From NCBI RefSeq assembly GCF_011299555.1, contig NZ_CP049857.1:2170001-2234000 (forward strand): a DNA stretch of 64,000 nucleotides, read 5' to 3'. Made by a program: the position numbers and the translations under genes. Positions 9,186-20,628 of this stretch are shown in pieces (position 1 is the first letter of the stretch; the number at the start of each line of letters is the position of its first letter). The stretch is from Dysgonomonas sp. HDW5A (GTDB lineage Bacteria > Bacteroidota > Bacteroidia > Bacteroidales > Dysgonomonadaceae). Under the pieces are notes generated by a model. That model saw only the letters and a program-made list of their open reading frames with translations. It made no database searches and was not told the origin of the DNA.

Positions 9186-10442
9186 TCAGGCATCCGCATT
9201 TTTCTCCCATTTGCTGACTACTGTTGTTGCTAGGGCATTACCCAATACATTTGTCATGCTACGTGCCATATCACAAAAGTGATCAATGGGAATCAGTAAA
9301 GCAACTCCTTCGGGCGGGATTCCAAACATAGAACAAGTGGCTACAATTATTATCAATGATGCACGGGGTACGCCTGCTATACCTTTACTTGTAAGCATTA
9401 AAACAAGAAGCATTATTAATTGAGTAGACAAACTCATTTCTACTCCATATAGCTGAGCGATGAATATACTTGCAAACGTCATGTACATCATACTGCCATC
9501 GAGATTAAAGGAATAACCCAACGGTAAAATAAAAGATACTATCTTGGGGTTACAACCGAATTTTTCGAGTTCATCCACCAACTTGGGAAATACAGCTTCG
9601 CTACTGGTTGTAGAGAATGCTATCAGAAGAGGGCTTTTTATTGTTTTAATTAAAGCAAATACTCTATTGCCTAGAATGATGTAACCAACGAGTATAAGTA
9701 CTATCCAGAGCGAAACCATACCTATGGCAAACGCCGCAAGGAAATTTGCGTAGAGTTTAAATACCGATAAGCCATGTGAGGAAACCGCTGCCGTAATTGT
9801 TCCGAATACAGCAATCGGAGCAACCCACATGATATAACTTACTATTTTCAGTATTACATGTGTTACTATATCCAGAGCTTTGGTTATAGAGGTGCCTTTT
9901 TCTGCGAAAGAGGCTAATGCAACACCGAAAATAACTGCAAAGACTAATATTTGGAGTATTTCGTTGTTTGCTAAAGCTTCAAATAAACTTTTGGGAATAA
10001 CATGGTTTACGAATTCAGCCAGAGTCAATTGATGGCTGTTGGCAATAAGATCTGAAGCACTTGCCGTATTGCTTAAATCAAGAGTGGATGTAGTTCCCGG
10101 CTTTAATAAGTTTATCCAGATAAGACCAATCATCAGAGATACCAAGGAAGCAGATATAAACCAAAGCATGGCTTTTCCGCCTACACGACCAACCATTTTC
10201 ATATCTCCCATTTTGGAGATGCCCACAATGATAGTACAAAAAACAAGTGGCGCAACAATCATTTGAATAAGACGGATAAATATTGTCCCCAGAAGTTTTA
10301 TGTTTTCGGATACTAAAGCGATAGTTTTTAAAGAGCAAAAGCTGTGGACTGATTGTCCGGCTATTATTCCGAGTATTAAAGCTATCAGGATATAATAAAA
10401 CAGGAGATTGTTATTTGACTTCTTTTCTGTAGATACTGCCAT
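9186..10442 (-). CDS. Dicarboxylate/amino acid:cation symporter (GltP/DctA family)
   Basis: An inner-membrane transporter of the DAACS family, which take up glutamate, aspartate or C4-dicarboxylates with protons or sodium. The 418 residues contain the serine-rich re-entrant loop FSTTSSEAVFP, the NLDGS variant of the NMDGT cation-binding motif, the second hairpin SKGIAGVPRAS, and the substrate-binding end PIDHFCDMARSMTNVLGNA. The aspartate in HFCDMARS is where family members contact the substrate amino group or a cation, and the following arginine is the one associated with side-chain recognition. The exact substrate cannot be decided. It has a gap of about 170 bases to purD and is probably a single-gene unit. 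Confidence 0.9.
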   Translation of the reverse strand: MAVSTEKKSNNNLLFYYILIALILGIIAGQSVHSFCSLKTIALVSENIKLLGTIFIRLIQMIVAPLVFCTIIVGISKMGDMKMVGRVGGKAMLWFISASLVSLMIGLIWINLLKPGTTSTLDLSNTASASDLIANSHQLTLAEFVNHVIPKSLFEALANNEILQILVFAVIFGVALASFAEKGTSITKALDIVTHVILKIVSYIMWVAPIAVFGTITAAVSSHGLSVFKLYANFLAAFAIGMVSLWIVLILVGYIILGNRVFALIKTIKSPLLIAFSTTSSEAVFPKLVDELEKFGCNPKIVSFILPLGYSFNLDGSMMYMTFASIFIAQLYGVEMSLSTQLIMLLVLMLTSKGIAGVPRASLIIIVATCSMFGIPPEGVALLIPIDHFCDMARSMTNVLGNALATTVVSKWEKNADA

Positions 10443-10862
10443 TGTGTATAAATTGGGGTTTGATGTTTGTTTTTGATTGTGAATTGATCGTAAAATTATA
10501 AAAAATGTTTAATTATCTCTTGTTTTTGTTGTTTTTTGATATGTATTCTTCTTGAAAATAGGATATTTTGAAGCTGATTGATCTGATAAAAAAGAGCTTA
10601 AGTATTATGAGAGGTCGGAAGCCATTTAGATTATTATTTCTGATATGATGCTCTTCGCAGGGCTGCTTGAAAAGCAAATATTTTAAAATGGGAAAATAAT
10701 TATTCTGATTGCTTATGACCAACTCGAAACTTCTTTTTTATCGTTTTTCTGAAATTTTATGCACACTTGGTATTTATAATTATATATGAACTTTATTTAT
10801 GGTATAAATGTTTTCTTATCTATCATTATATACAAAACGTAACTAATATATCTTATTTTTAT
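10443..10862. other. AT-rich intergenic region, no gene seen
   Basis: A divergent gap between the symporter gene (minus) and the secreted-protein gene (plus). A 69-codon minus-strand frame (10513-10722) exists but has no recognisable domain and no promoter that I can see. The region presumably holds both promoters. Confidence 0.5.
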
Positions 10863-11621
10863 ATGAAAATAAACATTGCTTTAATTATGTCTATTATTTC
10901 TTTGTATTCATATTCTCAGGTTGGAATAAATACAATAAACCCTCAAGGGGTATTTCATATAGACGGGGCTGGAGATAATCCCAGCTCAGGTTCTCCTACA
11001 GTCGAACAGGAATCTAATGATGTTACTGTATCTGTATTAGGCAATATCGGTGTTGGTACGACTTCTCCTAATGCCAAAATAGAATTGATCGGTAGTACGA
11101 CGGTAACTCCAATTATAGCACGAAATATGGAAATATCTTCTACAACAACCTTAGCTGATAAACAGAGCTTATTTCCTGTTGTTATTGATAATAATGGAGT
11201 TATGATAAGGCAGGCTTCACCTGTAAGTTTAGGAAATAGTTATTCTTTAGATGGTGCTTTTAATATACTTATTGGAGGAGGTCCGGTAACTGTTTTTACC
11301 GGTATAAATAATAATACTGTAGTGGTATTTAAGTTCGCAACAAATTTATCTTTTGGAAATGGAAATACAGGCATGCTTTATGGGCAAATAAGCTTTTCTG
11401 TAAAAAGAGGGTTCCGCGTTTCTAATGACTGGGTGTTTTCTGGAGATGCCGTCACAGAGCAATATAGTCTTGTTGGCGAGAATACGAATACATTGGTATT
11501 TAATGCTACAACACAGCCAAGATTGACTTTCGCATATTCATCAGGCATAATTAGTGTAAATTCAAGTGCAACTATTGCACAGACAAATGTCTTTATATAT
11601 GAAGGGAGAAAAATAAGGTAG
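10863..11621 (+). CDS. Secreted protein of unknown function
   Basis: The start at 10863 gives MKINIALIMSIISLYSYSQ, a clean signal peptide; the frame is open further upstream but the extra residues are not signal-like. The 252-residue product begins its mature part with VGINTINPQGVFHIDGAG and has a NIGVGTTSPNAKIELIG repeat-like block. This style is common at the start of secreted and adhesin-like proteins of Bacteroidetes. The rest is rich in Asn, Thr, Ser and Gly and probably all beta. I do not recognise a domain with known function. It stands alone between two gene-poor gaps, which would fit an accessory gene. Confidence 0.65.
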   Translation: MKINIALIMSIISLYSYSQVGINTINPQGVFHIDGAGDNPSSGSPTVEQESNDVTVSVLGNIGVGTTSPNAKIELIGSTTVTPIIARNMEISSTTTLADKQSLFPVVIDNNGVMIRQASPVSLGNSYSLDGAFNILIGGGPVTVFTGINNNTVVVFKFATNLSFGNGNTGMLYGQISFSVKRGFRVSNDWVFSGDAVTEQYSLVGENTNTLVFNATTQPRLTFAYSSGIISVNSSATIAQTNVFIYEGRKIR

Positions 11622-12117
11622 TAGATTTTTTTTAGAGCTTGTTTAAACTTTACGTAACAATAACTTTACAGAAGCAATTCTTGACCATATTCTTGTATTT
11701 TTCAGTTCAATATAAATATTCCAAAAGATAATGATCCTTCATGATTTATTTATTATGATTTTGTGAGAGTTGCAACAAAAGTCTTCCTACTTTATCTGCG
11801 AATTTACATTCCCTCTTTTTGGGGTTCTTTTAGTATGAAAGACTCCTCTTTGTTAGCCTTCTGCTTATGATAACTTTACATATATAATCTTGCCTAGAAG
11901 AATATCCAATAGTTCCCACATTAATGAGGTCATGCTTATAGATATGGATGGTCGGAAGAAATTTCTTCCGACCATCCATATCTAAAATATCTTTTTTGAT
12001 AAATTGTGCTATAATTTGCTATTTGATAATTCTAGTTGTTGTGTTTTAGTCCTCGAATTATTCATTTGATTAACATAATCAGCTTTTTGCTTGATCTCCT
12101 TTTAGAGTTGATAACCA
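11622..12117. other. Intergenic region with a terminator-like palindrome, otherwise empty
   Basis: About 500 bases between a plus-strand and a minus-strand gene. Apart from the 44-bp palindrome at 11940-11983, all frames are short and interrupted. ATAACTTTACA occurs twice (within about 11656-11670 and 11870-11882). I see no gene. A decayed remnant of something larger is possible but not shown. Confidence 0.5.
11940..11983. terminator. Perfect 44-bp palindrome, probable bidirectional terminator
   Basis: The 22-base arm beginning AGATATGGATGGTCGGAAG is followed directly by its exact complement, with no unpaired loop. A short T-rich stretch follows on the plus side. It separates the secreted-protein gene (320 bases upstream) from ribE (stop at 12118). 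Confidence 0.6.
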
Positions 12118-12720
12118 TTATCTTATAGCAGCTATTCTACTGATGTATTTTCCTATGATATCGAACTCTAAGTTAACTACACTTCCAACTTTAAATTGGT
12201 GGAAATTTGTGTGTTCGAATGTATAAGGAATGATTGCTACCTGGAATGAATTGTCGGTAGTGTTAAATACGGTAAGACTTACTCCGTTTACTGTTGCCGA
12301 TCCTTTGTCTACGGTTAAGTAACCTTTTTTTGCCATTTCTTTATCATAGTCATACTCGAAAGTAAAATACCAGCTGCCATCTGCTTCATCAATCTTAGAA
12401 CAACGAGCAGTTTGATCAACATGTCCTTGTACAATATGTCCATCCAGTCTGCCATTCATAAGCATGCTTCTTTCGAGATTAACTTTGTCATTGATCTTAA
12501 GCAAGCCTAAGTTCGATCTGTCCAAAGTTTCTTTAATAGCTGTAACAGTATACGTATCCTCTGTTAGATCAACAACTGTAAGGCATACCCCATTGTGGGC
12601 AATGCTTTGATCGATCTTTAATTCTTTTACAAAAGAGCAGTTAATTGTTAAATGAATATTCTCATTCTCCTTACGTATGGCTACTACTTTTGCCGCCTCT
12701 TCTACTATTCCTGAAAACAT
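12118..12720 (-). CDS. ribE: Riboflavin synthase, alpha chain
   Basis: Dismutation of two 6,7-dimethyl-8-ribityllumazine molecules to riboflavin. The 200-residue protein has the two tandem lumazine-binding barrels: the first starts MFSGIVEEAAKV and contains NGVCLTVVD, the second contains LDGHIVQGHVD and VNGVSLTVF. Length is as usual. The gene stands alone on the minus strand with no visible FMN riboswitch in its 200-base upstream gap, which it shares with the divergent PDZ-protein gene. Confidence 0.96.
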   Translation of the reverse strand: MFSGIVEEAAKVVAIRKENENIHLTINCSFVKELKIDQSIAHNGVCLTVVDLTEDTYTVTAIKETLDRSNLGLLKINDKVNLERSMLMNGRLDGHIVQGHVDQTARCSKIDEADGSWYFTFEYDYDKEMAKKGYLTVDKGSATVNGVSLTVFNTTDNSFQVAIIPYTFEHTNFHQFKVGSVVNLEFDIIGKYISRIAAIR

Positions 12721-12815
12721 ATAAATACTGATTAAGTAATTGATTTATTTTACTATTACAAAAGTACGAAATAAAATAAAAATAGGAGAAAATAAAAATA
12801 TTATTAAGATTCCTA

Positions 12816-12845
12816 TTTGCTAATAAGATGAATAGCTTATCTTTG
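12816..12845 (+). promoter_or_regulatory. Predicted promoter of the PDZ-domain gene
   Basis: TTTG at 12816-12819 and TATCTTTG at 12838-12845, 18 bases apart, fit the Bacteroidetes pattern slightly shortened. The start codon is 76 bases further on. Confidence 0.5.
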
Positions 12846-12920
12846 CAGATTATACAAACACTGCTGTTTTTAACACTAATCGGCATAAATTAGGTTTATA
12901 CGAATAAAATTTAACTATAA

Positions 12921-14357
12921 ATGAAGAAAATTAGTCTAGTCTTGTTTTTAATTTCTACCATAATATTGGGGGCAAGTGCTCAGTCGAAAGGTAGATTGTG
13001 TGATTTTGGTATCACATTCGAAATTAGCAATAATTCAAGTTGGGGATACGGTGAGCCGGTTGTGCTTTCTGTGGAGCCATTTTCTCCGGCAGCAAAAGCG
13101 GGAGTGAAAGTTGACGATATTATTATGGAAGTAAATGGGGCTGCTACCTATTTGAGAAACTATCCTACTATAGCATCATGGCTCTTTGATGCTACATCAT
13201 CTGATATAAAATTGACAATCAGAAATGTTGATACCTATTTTAAGGAATATGAAATACAGCGTGATTGTAAAAGTGTAAATGCACTGAGTGAATTTCACTT
13301 GGCTGATGCTTATGCATTCTATAGCTTGGAAGATACAAATGATCGAGCATTCTCGTTGCCGGTTAAAGTAGATCCAAATACAAATGTCGACTTTGCCGAT
13401 TATCGTACATTCGACTTCTTAAAAGAAGATAGTTCAGTTCCGGATGTTGATTATTATATCAATAGTCAAATAGAAAAAGCCTTAATCGAAAGAGGGTTGG
13501 TTAGAAGTACTCAAGATCCTGATATTATAGTTCAAACTTACTATACTTTTCAGCCTAACTTAAAATACAATGCTTCTGTTAATAGTAAAAACTCATATTC
13601 GTGGAGATATGACAGCGAGACTCAGGAAATGGTTAAACTGCCTATCTTATCTGCCGATGATGTTAATGCAGAATCTAAAGGACAATATATACTTGAGCTT
13701 GGAATCCGTTTTTTTGATAAGAAATATATCAATAAAGATAAAATGACTCAAATTTGGGATTGTCGTTCCAGAGAGTTTTTGACTGAAGATTACGATATTC
13801 AGGAATATGCAAGAATACATGCTTCTTTGCTGATGATGCAGTATCCATACTCAACGGCTAAAACTACGGCAAAATATTTGGTGAGTAAAAAAGGATTTAA
13901 CTATACAGGTCTAAATTTCGACTCTAAAGATATTGCAAGTATAACAGATGTAGATGCCGGTTCTCCTGCTGCTTTGGCTGGTATTCGTCCGGGTGATCGT
14001 ATCGTAAAGATTGGAAAGATTAAGTTCGATTATTCGAGTGATGATTTAGAGAAAGCATACAGACGATTTATTGTTGAATCTATGCCTTTGAGAAATCCCA
14101 AAACGCGCTTTATTGATGCCAATGGTTTTCCTGACTGTATGTATTGGAGTATAAACAGATATCCGGAAGTAGCAGAATTATTTAAGAAAGAAGCTATATA
14201 TGCGCCATGTTTTAGCTATCTTTACGCTTTCAATAAATATGTATCAGGACCTAATCCTCCAAAAGTACTAGATATTGAGGTGAAGAGCCAAGGACAGAAG
14301 AAGCTTGTAAAAGTGACTCCTCAGGTTCAACAATCAGTTGTCATAAAGGCACTTTAA
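12921..14357 (+). CDS. Secreted PDZ-domain protein with a DUF4136-like core
   Basis: The 478-residue protein starts with a signal peptide (MKKISLVLFLISTIILGASA, cleavage near residue 20). Two PDZ-like repeats are visible: one near residues 45-110 (SVEPFSPAAKAGVKVDDIIM) and one near 335-400 (DVDAGSPAALAGIRPGDRIV). The middle (about 150-300) contains DFADYRTFDFLK and DPDIIVQTYYTF, which resemble the DUF4136 domain of envelope proteins. No protease catalytic triad is seen, so it is more likely a binding or scaffold protein of the periplasm or outer membrane. It is followed by a weak hairpin and the ABC-F gene. Confidence 0.75.
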   Translation: MKKISLVLFLISTIILGASAQSKGRLCDFGITFEISNNSSWGYGEPVVLSVEPFSPAAKAGVKVDDIIMEVNGAATYLRNYPTIASWLFDATSSDIKLTIRNVDTYFKEYEIQRDCKSVNALSEFHLADAYAFYSLEDTNDRAFSLPVKVDPNTNVDFADYRTFDFLKEDSSVPDVDYYINSQIEKALIERGLVRSTQDPDIIVQTYYTFQPNLKYNASVNSKNSYSWRYDSETQEMVKLPILSADDVNAESKGQYILELGIRFFDKKYINKDKMTQIWDCRSREFLTEDYDIQEYARIHASLLMMQYPYSTAKTTAKYLVSKKGFNYTGLNFDSKDIASITDVDAGSPAALAGIRPGDRIVKIGKIKFDYSSDDLEKAYRRFIVESMPLRNPKTRFIDANGFPDCMYWSINRYPEVAELFKKEAIYAPCFSYLYAFNKYVSGPNPPKVLDIEVKSQGQKKLVKVTPQVQQSVVIKAL

Positions 14358-14390
14358 GTACCCGAAGTTAAATTAAAATAATATATAACT

Positions 14391-16047
<1,657 letters not shown>

Positions 16048-16082
16048 TTAAGAGATAAAACAGGGTTGTAAAACCTGATATT

Positions 16083-16118
16083 AAAGCCGGAAGTGAAATT
16101 TTACTTCCGGCTTTTTTG
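16083..16118. terminator. Terminator between the ABC-F gene and the convergent epimerase gene
   Basis: AAAGCCGGAAGT (16083-16094) pairs perfectly with 16103-16114, followed by a T-run. The minus-strand gene ends at 16125, so the hairpin probably serves both directions. Confidence 0.85.
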
Positions 16119-16124
16119 CTTTTA

Positions 16125-17021
16125 TTATCGGAGTATATTTACCAGAGCACTTTGTATGTCTTTATATCTGAATTGGTATTTGTTTAATTCCAGTTTCTTG
16201 GGAATTGCACATTGCCCATCAAGAAGAAGAGTAGATGCTTCGCCCATAAATAGAGAAATAATTACAGATGGAACATTAAATATGCAAGGGCGTTTTAAAA
16301 CTTTAGCTAATGTTTTAGAAAACTCTTTATTGGTGACAGGGCTGGGGGAGGTCATGTTTACGGCACCCTTAATATGAGGTGCTGTTAAGAGGAAGTTTAT
16401 AATACCTACCATGTCTTCTATATGTATCCACGAAATATATTGTTTCCCACTGCCCATCGTTCCACCTAAGCCAAGCTTAAAAATAGGCAATATTTTGGCT
16501 AACATACCTCCTTTAGATGATAAGACGATACCTGTTCTTAATAAGCACACACGTGTTTTTGAGCTTTCGGCTTCCATGGCGAAAGCTTCCCATGCTTTAC
16601 ATAGTTTATTAGTAAACTCCTCATGAGGTTCTGTATCTTCAGTTATTATTACGTCCTCTTTGTTTCCGTAATATCCTATGGCAGATCCTGATATGAATAT
16701 TTGAGGAGGGTTCTCTCCTGATTTAATAAGCTGTGTGAGTTTCTTTGTTATTTGCCATCGGCTTTGGCAAAGTCTCTGTTTCTGTAATTCAGTCCATCGC
16801 TTCCCTGCTATTGGTTCTCCTGCAAGATTAATAACAGCATCGTATTCATCTAACGAAGTTAATTTTTCCAGCGAATCACAAAATTCAAGATTGTTACCCA
16901 ATATCGCCTGAGCTTTTTCTATATTTCGGCTTAATACTGTAATAGTATGATCTTCTTGCAAAAGTCGTGATATAAGATGACTTCCTACTAATCCAGTTCC
17001 TCCGGTAATAAATATTTTCAT
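16125..17021 (-). CDS. TIGR01777 family NAD(P)-binding epimerase-like protein
   Basis: A 298-residue extended short-chain dehydrogenase of the YfcH/SDR39U1 type. The nucleotide-binding motif is at the N-terminus (MKIFITGGTGLVGSHL), followed by VINLAGEPIAGKRW and SGSAIGYYGN, and LLRTGIVLSSKGG, all characteristic of this family. The C-terminal DUF1731-like region has ALLLDG-type sequence (here STLLLDGQ). The physiological substrate of the family is unknown. It is monocistronic and convergent with the ABC-F gene. Confidence 0.88.
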   Translation of the reverse strand: MKIFITGGTGLVGSHLISRLLQEDHTITVLSRNIEKAQAILGNNLEFCDSLEKLTSLDEYDAVINLAGEPIAGKRWTELQKQRLCQSRWQITKKLTQLIKSGENPPQIFISGSAIGYYGNKEDVIITEDTEPHEEFTNKLCKAWEAFAMEAESSKTRVCLLRTGIVLSSKGGMLAKILPIFKLGLGGTMGSGKQYISWIHIEDMVGIINFLLTAPHIKGAVNMTSPSPVTNKEFSKTLAKVLKRPCIFNVPSVIISLFMGEASTLLLDGQCAIPKKLELNKYQFRYKDIQSALVNILR

Positions 17022-17187
17022 AGTTAATCTGTTTATTAAACGAACACTTATACCCCCTTTTATGTTCTAGAAGAAAAATAATAGAATCGCAGAATTATTG
17101 TTTGTTGGGTTATCCGTATAGGTATAGAGTCTTTCAAAATAGGTGTGCGATAATGAAAATTTAAAAGTATTTGATATTACGTTCGAT

Positions 17188-17652
17188 ATGAAAAAAAAAC
17201 TACAGATTATTATTCCTATTTTAGTTTGTTTCTTAGTGGGTTTTCTGGGTAGCCGTTTTCAAGAATATGCTATCGCTAATTGGTATCCTTATCTTAATAA
17301 GCCCGATTTAACACCTCCTAATATTGTATTTCCTATTGCGTGGAGTATTTTGTATTTATGTATGGGATTGTCTATCGGTTTGGTTTTAAATACAAATAGC
17401 CGAAAGAAAAAGTATCTTCTGAAAATATTCCTGTTGCAATTGTTCTTAAACTTCACATGGAGTATTTCATTTTTTTACTTTCAGAGTCCTCTAGCAGGTT
17501 TGGTTAATATTGTATTGCTCGAAGTAGTTATGATTTATTATGCCCTGAGTGTATATCCTGTTCGGAGAATAAGTTCGCTGCTATTTGTTCCTTATATATT
17601 GTGGGTGAGTTTTGCCTCCTATCTTAATTTTTATATTCTCTTGTATAATTGA
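17188..17652 (+). CDS. tspO: TspO/MBR family membrane protein
   Basis: A 154-residue protein with five membrane segments, matching the tryptophan-rich sensory protein family, which binds porphyrins and other ligands in the membrane. Recognisable blocks are NWYPYLNKPDLTPPNIVFPI, AWSILYLCMGLSIGLV and FTWSISFFYFQSPLAGL. The ATG at 17188 (MKKKLQIIIPILV) is preferred to an upstream ATG at 17143, since the family begins shortly before its first helix and bacterial TspO is about 155-160 residues. The function here (stress or tetrapyrrole handling) is inferred from the family. Confidence 0.9.
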   Translation: MKKKLQIIIPILVCFLVGFLGSRFQEYAIANWYPYLNKPDLTPPNIVFPIAWSILYLCMGLSIGLVLNTNSRKKKYLLKIFLLQLFLNFTWSISFFYFQSPLAGLVNIVLLEVVMIYYALSVYPVRRISSLLFVPYILWVSFASYLNFYILLYN

Positions 17653-17697
17653 TCGTTGAGTATCGCTTTTTGAGCCTTAATAAGTTATCGTTTGTAT

Positions 17698-17766
17698 GCT
17701 TGCCAAAAGATTAAGGTCTGTAACTCTAAATTTGACGAAGCCATAAAAACGTCTATAACCTTAATG
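17698..17766 (+). repeat. Dispersed palindromic element, copy c (two degenerate units)
   Basis: GCTTGCCAAAAGATTAAGG followed by TCTGTAAC (17698-17723) is the element with a damaged right half. About 40 bases on, AAAAACGTCTATAACCTTAA (near 17744-17763) looks like a second degenerate unit. It lies upstream of the leuS -7 box. Confidence 0.5.
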
Positions 17767-17788
17767 TGCTTTTATTAACAGAAATAAC

Positions 17789-17796
17789 TACCTTTG
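17789..17796 (+). promoter_or_regulatory. Predicted -7 box of the leuS promoter
   Basis: TACCTTTG matches TAnnTTTG and lies 26 bases before the leuS start codon. No good -33 TTTG is seen at the right distance, so confidence is moderate. Confidence 0.4.
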
Positions 17797-17821
17797 TGGC
17801 ATTAAAAATGGATTTTAAGTC

Positions 17822-20623
17822 ATGGAGTATAATTTCAAAGAAATAGAAAAACGTTGGCAGGACTTTTGGGTTAAGAATGAGACCTATAAAGTGAGTGAAG
17901 AACCCAATAAGCCTAAGTATTATGTCCTCGATATGTTTCCTTATCCTTCGGGAGCAGGTTTACACGTAGGGCATCCTCTGGGTTATATAGCTTCGGATAT
18001 ATACGCCCGTCATAAACGTCTCCAGGGCTTCAATGTTTTACATCCGATGGGCTATGATGCTTACGGGCTTCCTGCTGAGCAATACGCTATACAAACCGGA
18101 CAGCATCCTGTGATAACTACCAATCAGAATATCAATCGATATAAGGAACAATTGGATAAAATTGGCTTCTCTTTTGATTGGAACCGTGAAATCCGTACTT
18201 GTGAACCCGAATATTATAAATGGACTCAGTGGGCATTTATTCAAATGTTCAACTCATACTTTTGTAACGATGAGCAACAAGCTCGTCCGATTGAAGAGTT
18301 GATTCAGGTTTTTGAATCTCAGGGAACAAAAGATATGAATATTGCTTGCAGTGAGGAATTGTCTTTCTCTGCTGATGAATGGAATGCAAAATCGGAAAAA
18401 GAGCAACAAGAAATATTACTGAATTATCGTATTGCTTATTTGGGTGAAACGATGGTTAACTGGTGTCCGGCTTTGGGTACGGTTCTAGCAAATGATGAGG
18501 TAATCAATGGTTTGTCTGAGCGTGGAGGATATCCTGTGGAACAACGTAAAATGCGTCAATGGTGTTTGCGTGTATCAGCTTATGCTCAACGTTTGTTAGA
18601 CGGATTGGAGAAAATAGATTGGACTGATTCGATTAAAGAGACCCAAAAAAACTGGATCGGAAGATCGGAAGGTGCTGAAATGAAATTCAATGTAAAAGAC
18701 TCGGATCTTTTACTCGAAATATTTACTACTCGTGCTGATACTGTATTTGGAGTAACCTTTATGGTGCTTGCTCCCGAAAGCGATTATGTAGCTCAATTAA
18801 CTACTGCAGAACAAAAAGCGGAAGTTGATGCTTATTTGGCTGCTACTAAAAAACGTACCGAAAGAGAACGTTTGGCAGACAAAAAGATATCGGGCGTGTT
18901 TACAGGCTCGTATGCAATTAATCCGATGAACGGTAAAGAAATTCCCATCTGGATTTCCGATTATGTACTTGCCGGATATGGTACAGGGGCTATTATGGCT
19001 GTGCCTGCACACGATAGTCGTGACTATGCTTTTGCTAAACATTTCAGTTTGCCCATCATTCCTCTAGTAGAAGGTTGCGATGTGTCGCAAGAAAGCTACG
19101 ATGCCAAAGAAGGTATTGTGACTAACTCTGATTTCTTAAATGGCTTGACTGTAAAAGAAGCCATTGAGAAAGCAAAAGAATACATCAAAGAGCATAACTT
19201 AGGTCATGTAAAAACCAATTATCGTTTGCGTGATGCGATATTTTCGCGTCAACGTTATTGGGGAGAGCCCTTCCCTGTATATTACAAGGATGGTCTGCCT
19301 TACATACTGCCGATTGATAAATTACCTCTTGAGCTACCCGAAGTTGATAAATTTTTGCCAACTGAAACGGGTGAACCTCCGTTAGGGCGTGCAACCAATT
19401 GGGCTTGGGATACTGTGAACGAAAAAGTAGTTTCAGTAACAGAAATCAATAATACAACTATATTCCAATTGGAATTGAATACTATGCCCGGATTCGCAGG
19501 ATCTTCGGCTTATTATTTGAGATACATGGATCCGCATAACGATAAAGCTTTGGTTTCTAAAGAATCAAATGAGTATTGGAGAAGTGTCGATCTATACATC
19601 GGTGGAACTGAGCATGCTACGGGTCACTTGATTTACAGTCGTTTTTGGAATAAATTCTTATACGACATCAATGTATCATGTGAAGACGAGCCTTTCAAAA
19701 AACTGATTAATCAAGGAATGATTCAAGGGCGAAGCAATTTTGTGTACCGTATTAATGGTACAAATAAATTTGTGTCTTTGAATTTGAAAGATCAATATGA
19801 TACTACAGCTATTCACGTAGATGTAAATATTGTAGATAACGATATACTGGATGTTGACAAATTCAAAATTTGGCGTCCGGATTATGCTGAGGCTGAATTT
19901 ATGCTAGAAGATGATAAATATATTTGCGGTTATGGAGTTGAGAAAATGTCCAAATCATTGCATAATGTTGTAAACCCTGATGATATTGTTGAAAAATATG
20001 GTGCTGATACACTTCGCTTGTACGAAATGTTTTTAGGTCCATTAGAATTATCTAAGCCTTGGGATACAAATGGTATTGATGGAGTACATCGATTTTTACG
20101 CAGACTTTGGGCTTTATTCTATAAAGGAGATGAGTTTGTAGTAGTTGATGAAGCCCCCATAAAAGATGAATTGAAATCTCTTCATAAGTTGATTAAGAAA
20201 ATATCTTTCGATATTGAGAATTTCTCATTCAATACTTCTGTGTCAGCTTCTATGATTTGTGTAAATGAACTTACATCGCTTAAATGTAACAAAAAGGCAA
20301 TATTGAATGACTTGGTTATTCTTTTAGCTCCTTTTGCACCTCATATTGCAGAAGAATTGTGGCATTCATTAGGAAATACAACTACAGTATGTGATGCTGT
20401 ATGGCCTCAATACAATGAAGAATATCTGGTTGAAAGTGTAATTAATTACACCATTTCATTTAATGGAAAAGCACGTTTTACAATCGAGTTTGCGGCTGAT
20501 GCTTCTAATGAGGAAATTGAAAAAACGGTTATGGCACATAGCAATTCGGCAAAATGGATGGAAGGCAAGACTCCTAAGAAAGTAATTATTGTACCTAAGA
20601 AAATAGTAAATATAGTACTCTGA
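17822..20623 (+). CDS. leuS: Leucyl-tRNA synthetase
   Basis: Class I aminoacyl-tRNA synthetase that charges tRNA-Leu and edits mischarged products. The 933-residue protein has the HIGH-type motif HVGHPLGY near residue 42, the inserted CP1 editing domain (with [19 protein letters not shown] and [16 protein letters not shown]), and the KMSKS loop in [18 protein letters not shown]-terminal anticodon-binding region follows. Two extra segments (one near residues 140-195, one around 610-680 with [19 protein letters not shown]) are typical of Bacteroidetes LeuRS. It is followed after five bases by the YitT gene, so the two may share a transcript. Confidence 0.97.
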   Translation: MEYNFKEIEKRWQDFWVKNETYKVSEEPNKPKYYVLDMFPYPSGAGLHVGHPLGYIASDIYARHKRLQGFNVLHPMGYDAYGLPAEQYAIQTGQHPVITTNQNINRYKEQLDKIGFSFDWNREIRTCEPEYYKWTQWAFIQMFNSYFCNDEQQARPIEELIQVFESQGTKDMNIACSEELSFSADEWNAKSEKEQQEILLNYRIAYLGETMVNWCPALGTVLANDEVINGLSERGGYPVEQRKMRQWCLRVSAYAQRLLDGLEKIDWTDSIKETQKNWIGRSEGAEMKFNVKDSDLLLEIFTTRADTVFGVTFMVLAPESDYVAQLTTAEQKAEVDAYLAATKKRTERERLADKKISGVFTGSYAINPMNGKEIPIWISDYVLAGYGTGAIMAVPAHDSRDYAFAKHFSLPIIPLVEGCDVSQESYDAKEGIVTNSDFLNGLTVKEAIEKAKEYIKEHNLGHVKTNYRLRDAIFSRQRYWGEPFPVYYKDGLPYILPIDKLPLELPEVDKFLPTETGEPPLGRATNWAWDTVNEKVVSVTEINNTTIFQLELNTMPGFAGSSAYYLRYMDPHNDKALVSKESNEYWRSVDLYIGGTEHATGHLIYSRFWNKFLYDINVSCEDEPFKKLINQGMIQGRSNFVYRINGTNKFVSLNLKDQYDTTAIHVDVNIVDNDILDVDKFKIWRPDYAEAEFMLEDDKYICGYGVEKMSKSLHNVVNPDDIVEKYGADTLRLYEMFLGPLELSKPWDTNGIDGVHRFLRRLWALFYKGDEFVVVDEAPIKDELKSLHKLIKKISFDIENFSFNTSVSASMICVNELTSLKCNKKAILNDLVILLAPFAPHIAEELWHSLGNTTTVCDAVWPQYNEEYLVESVINYTISFNGKARFTIEFAADASNEEIEKTVMAHSNSAKWMEGKTPKKVIIVPKKIVNIVL

Positions 20624-20628
20624 CAAAT

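Noticed and set aside
10513-10722. A 69-codon minus-strand frame in the gap after the symporter gene
   Set aside because: No recognisable domain, no promoter match, and composition like the surrounding AT-rich gap.
11622-11939. Possible decayed transposase remnant on the minus strand
   Set aside because: One short frame reads vaguely protein-like, but it is interrupted in all frames and matches no transposase motif I know.
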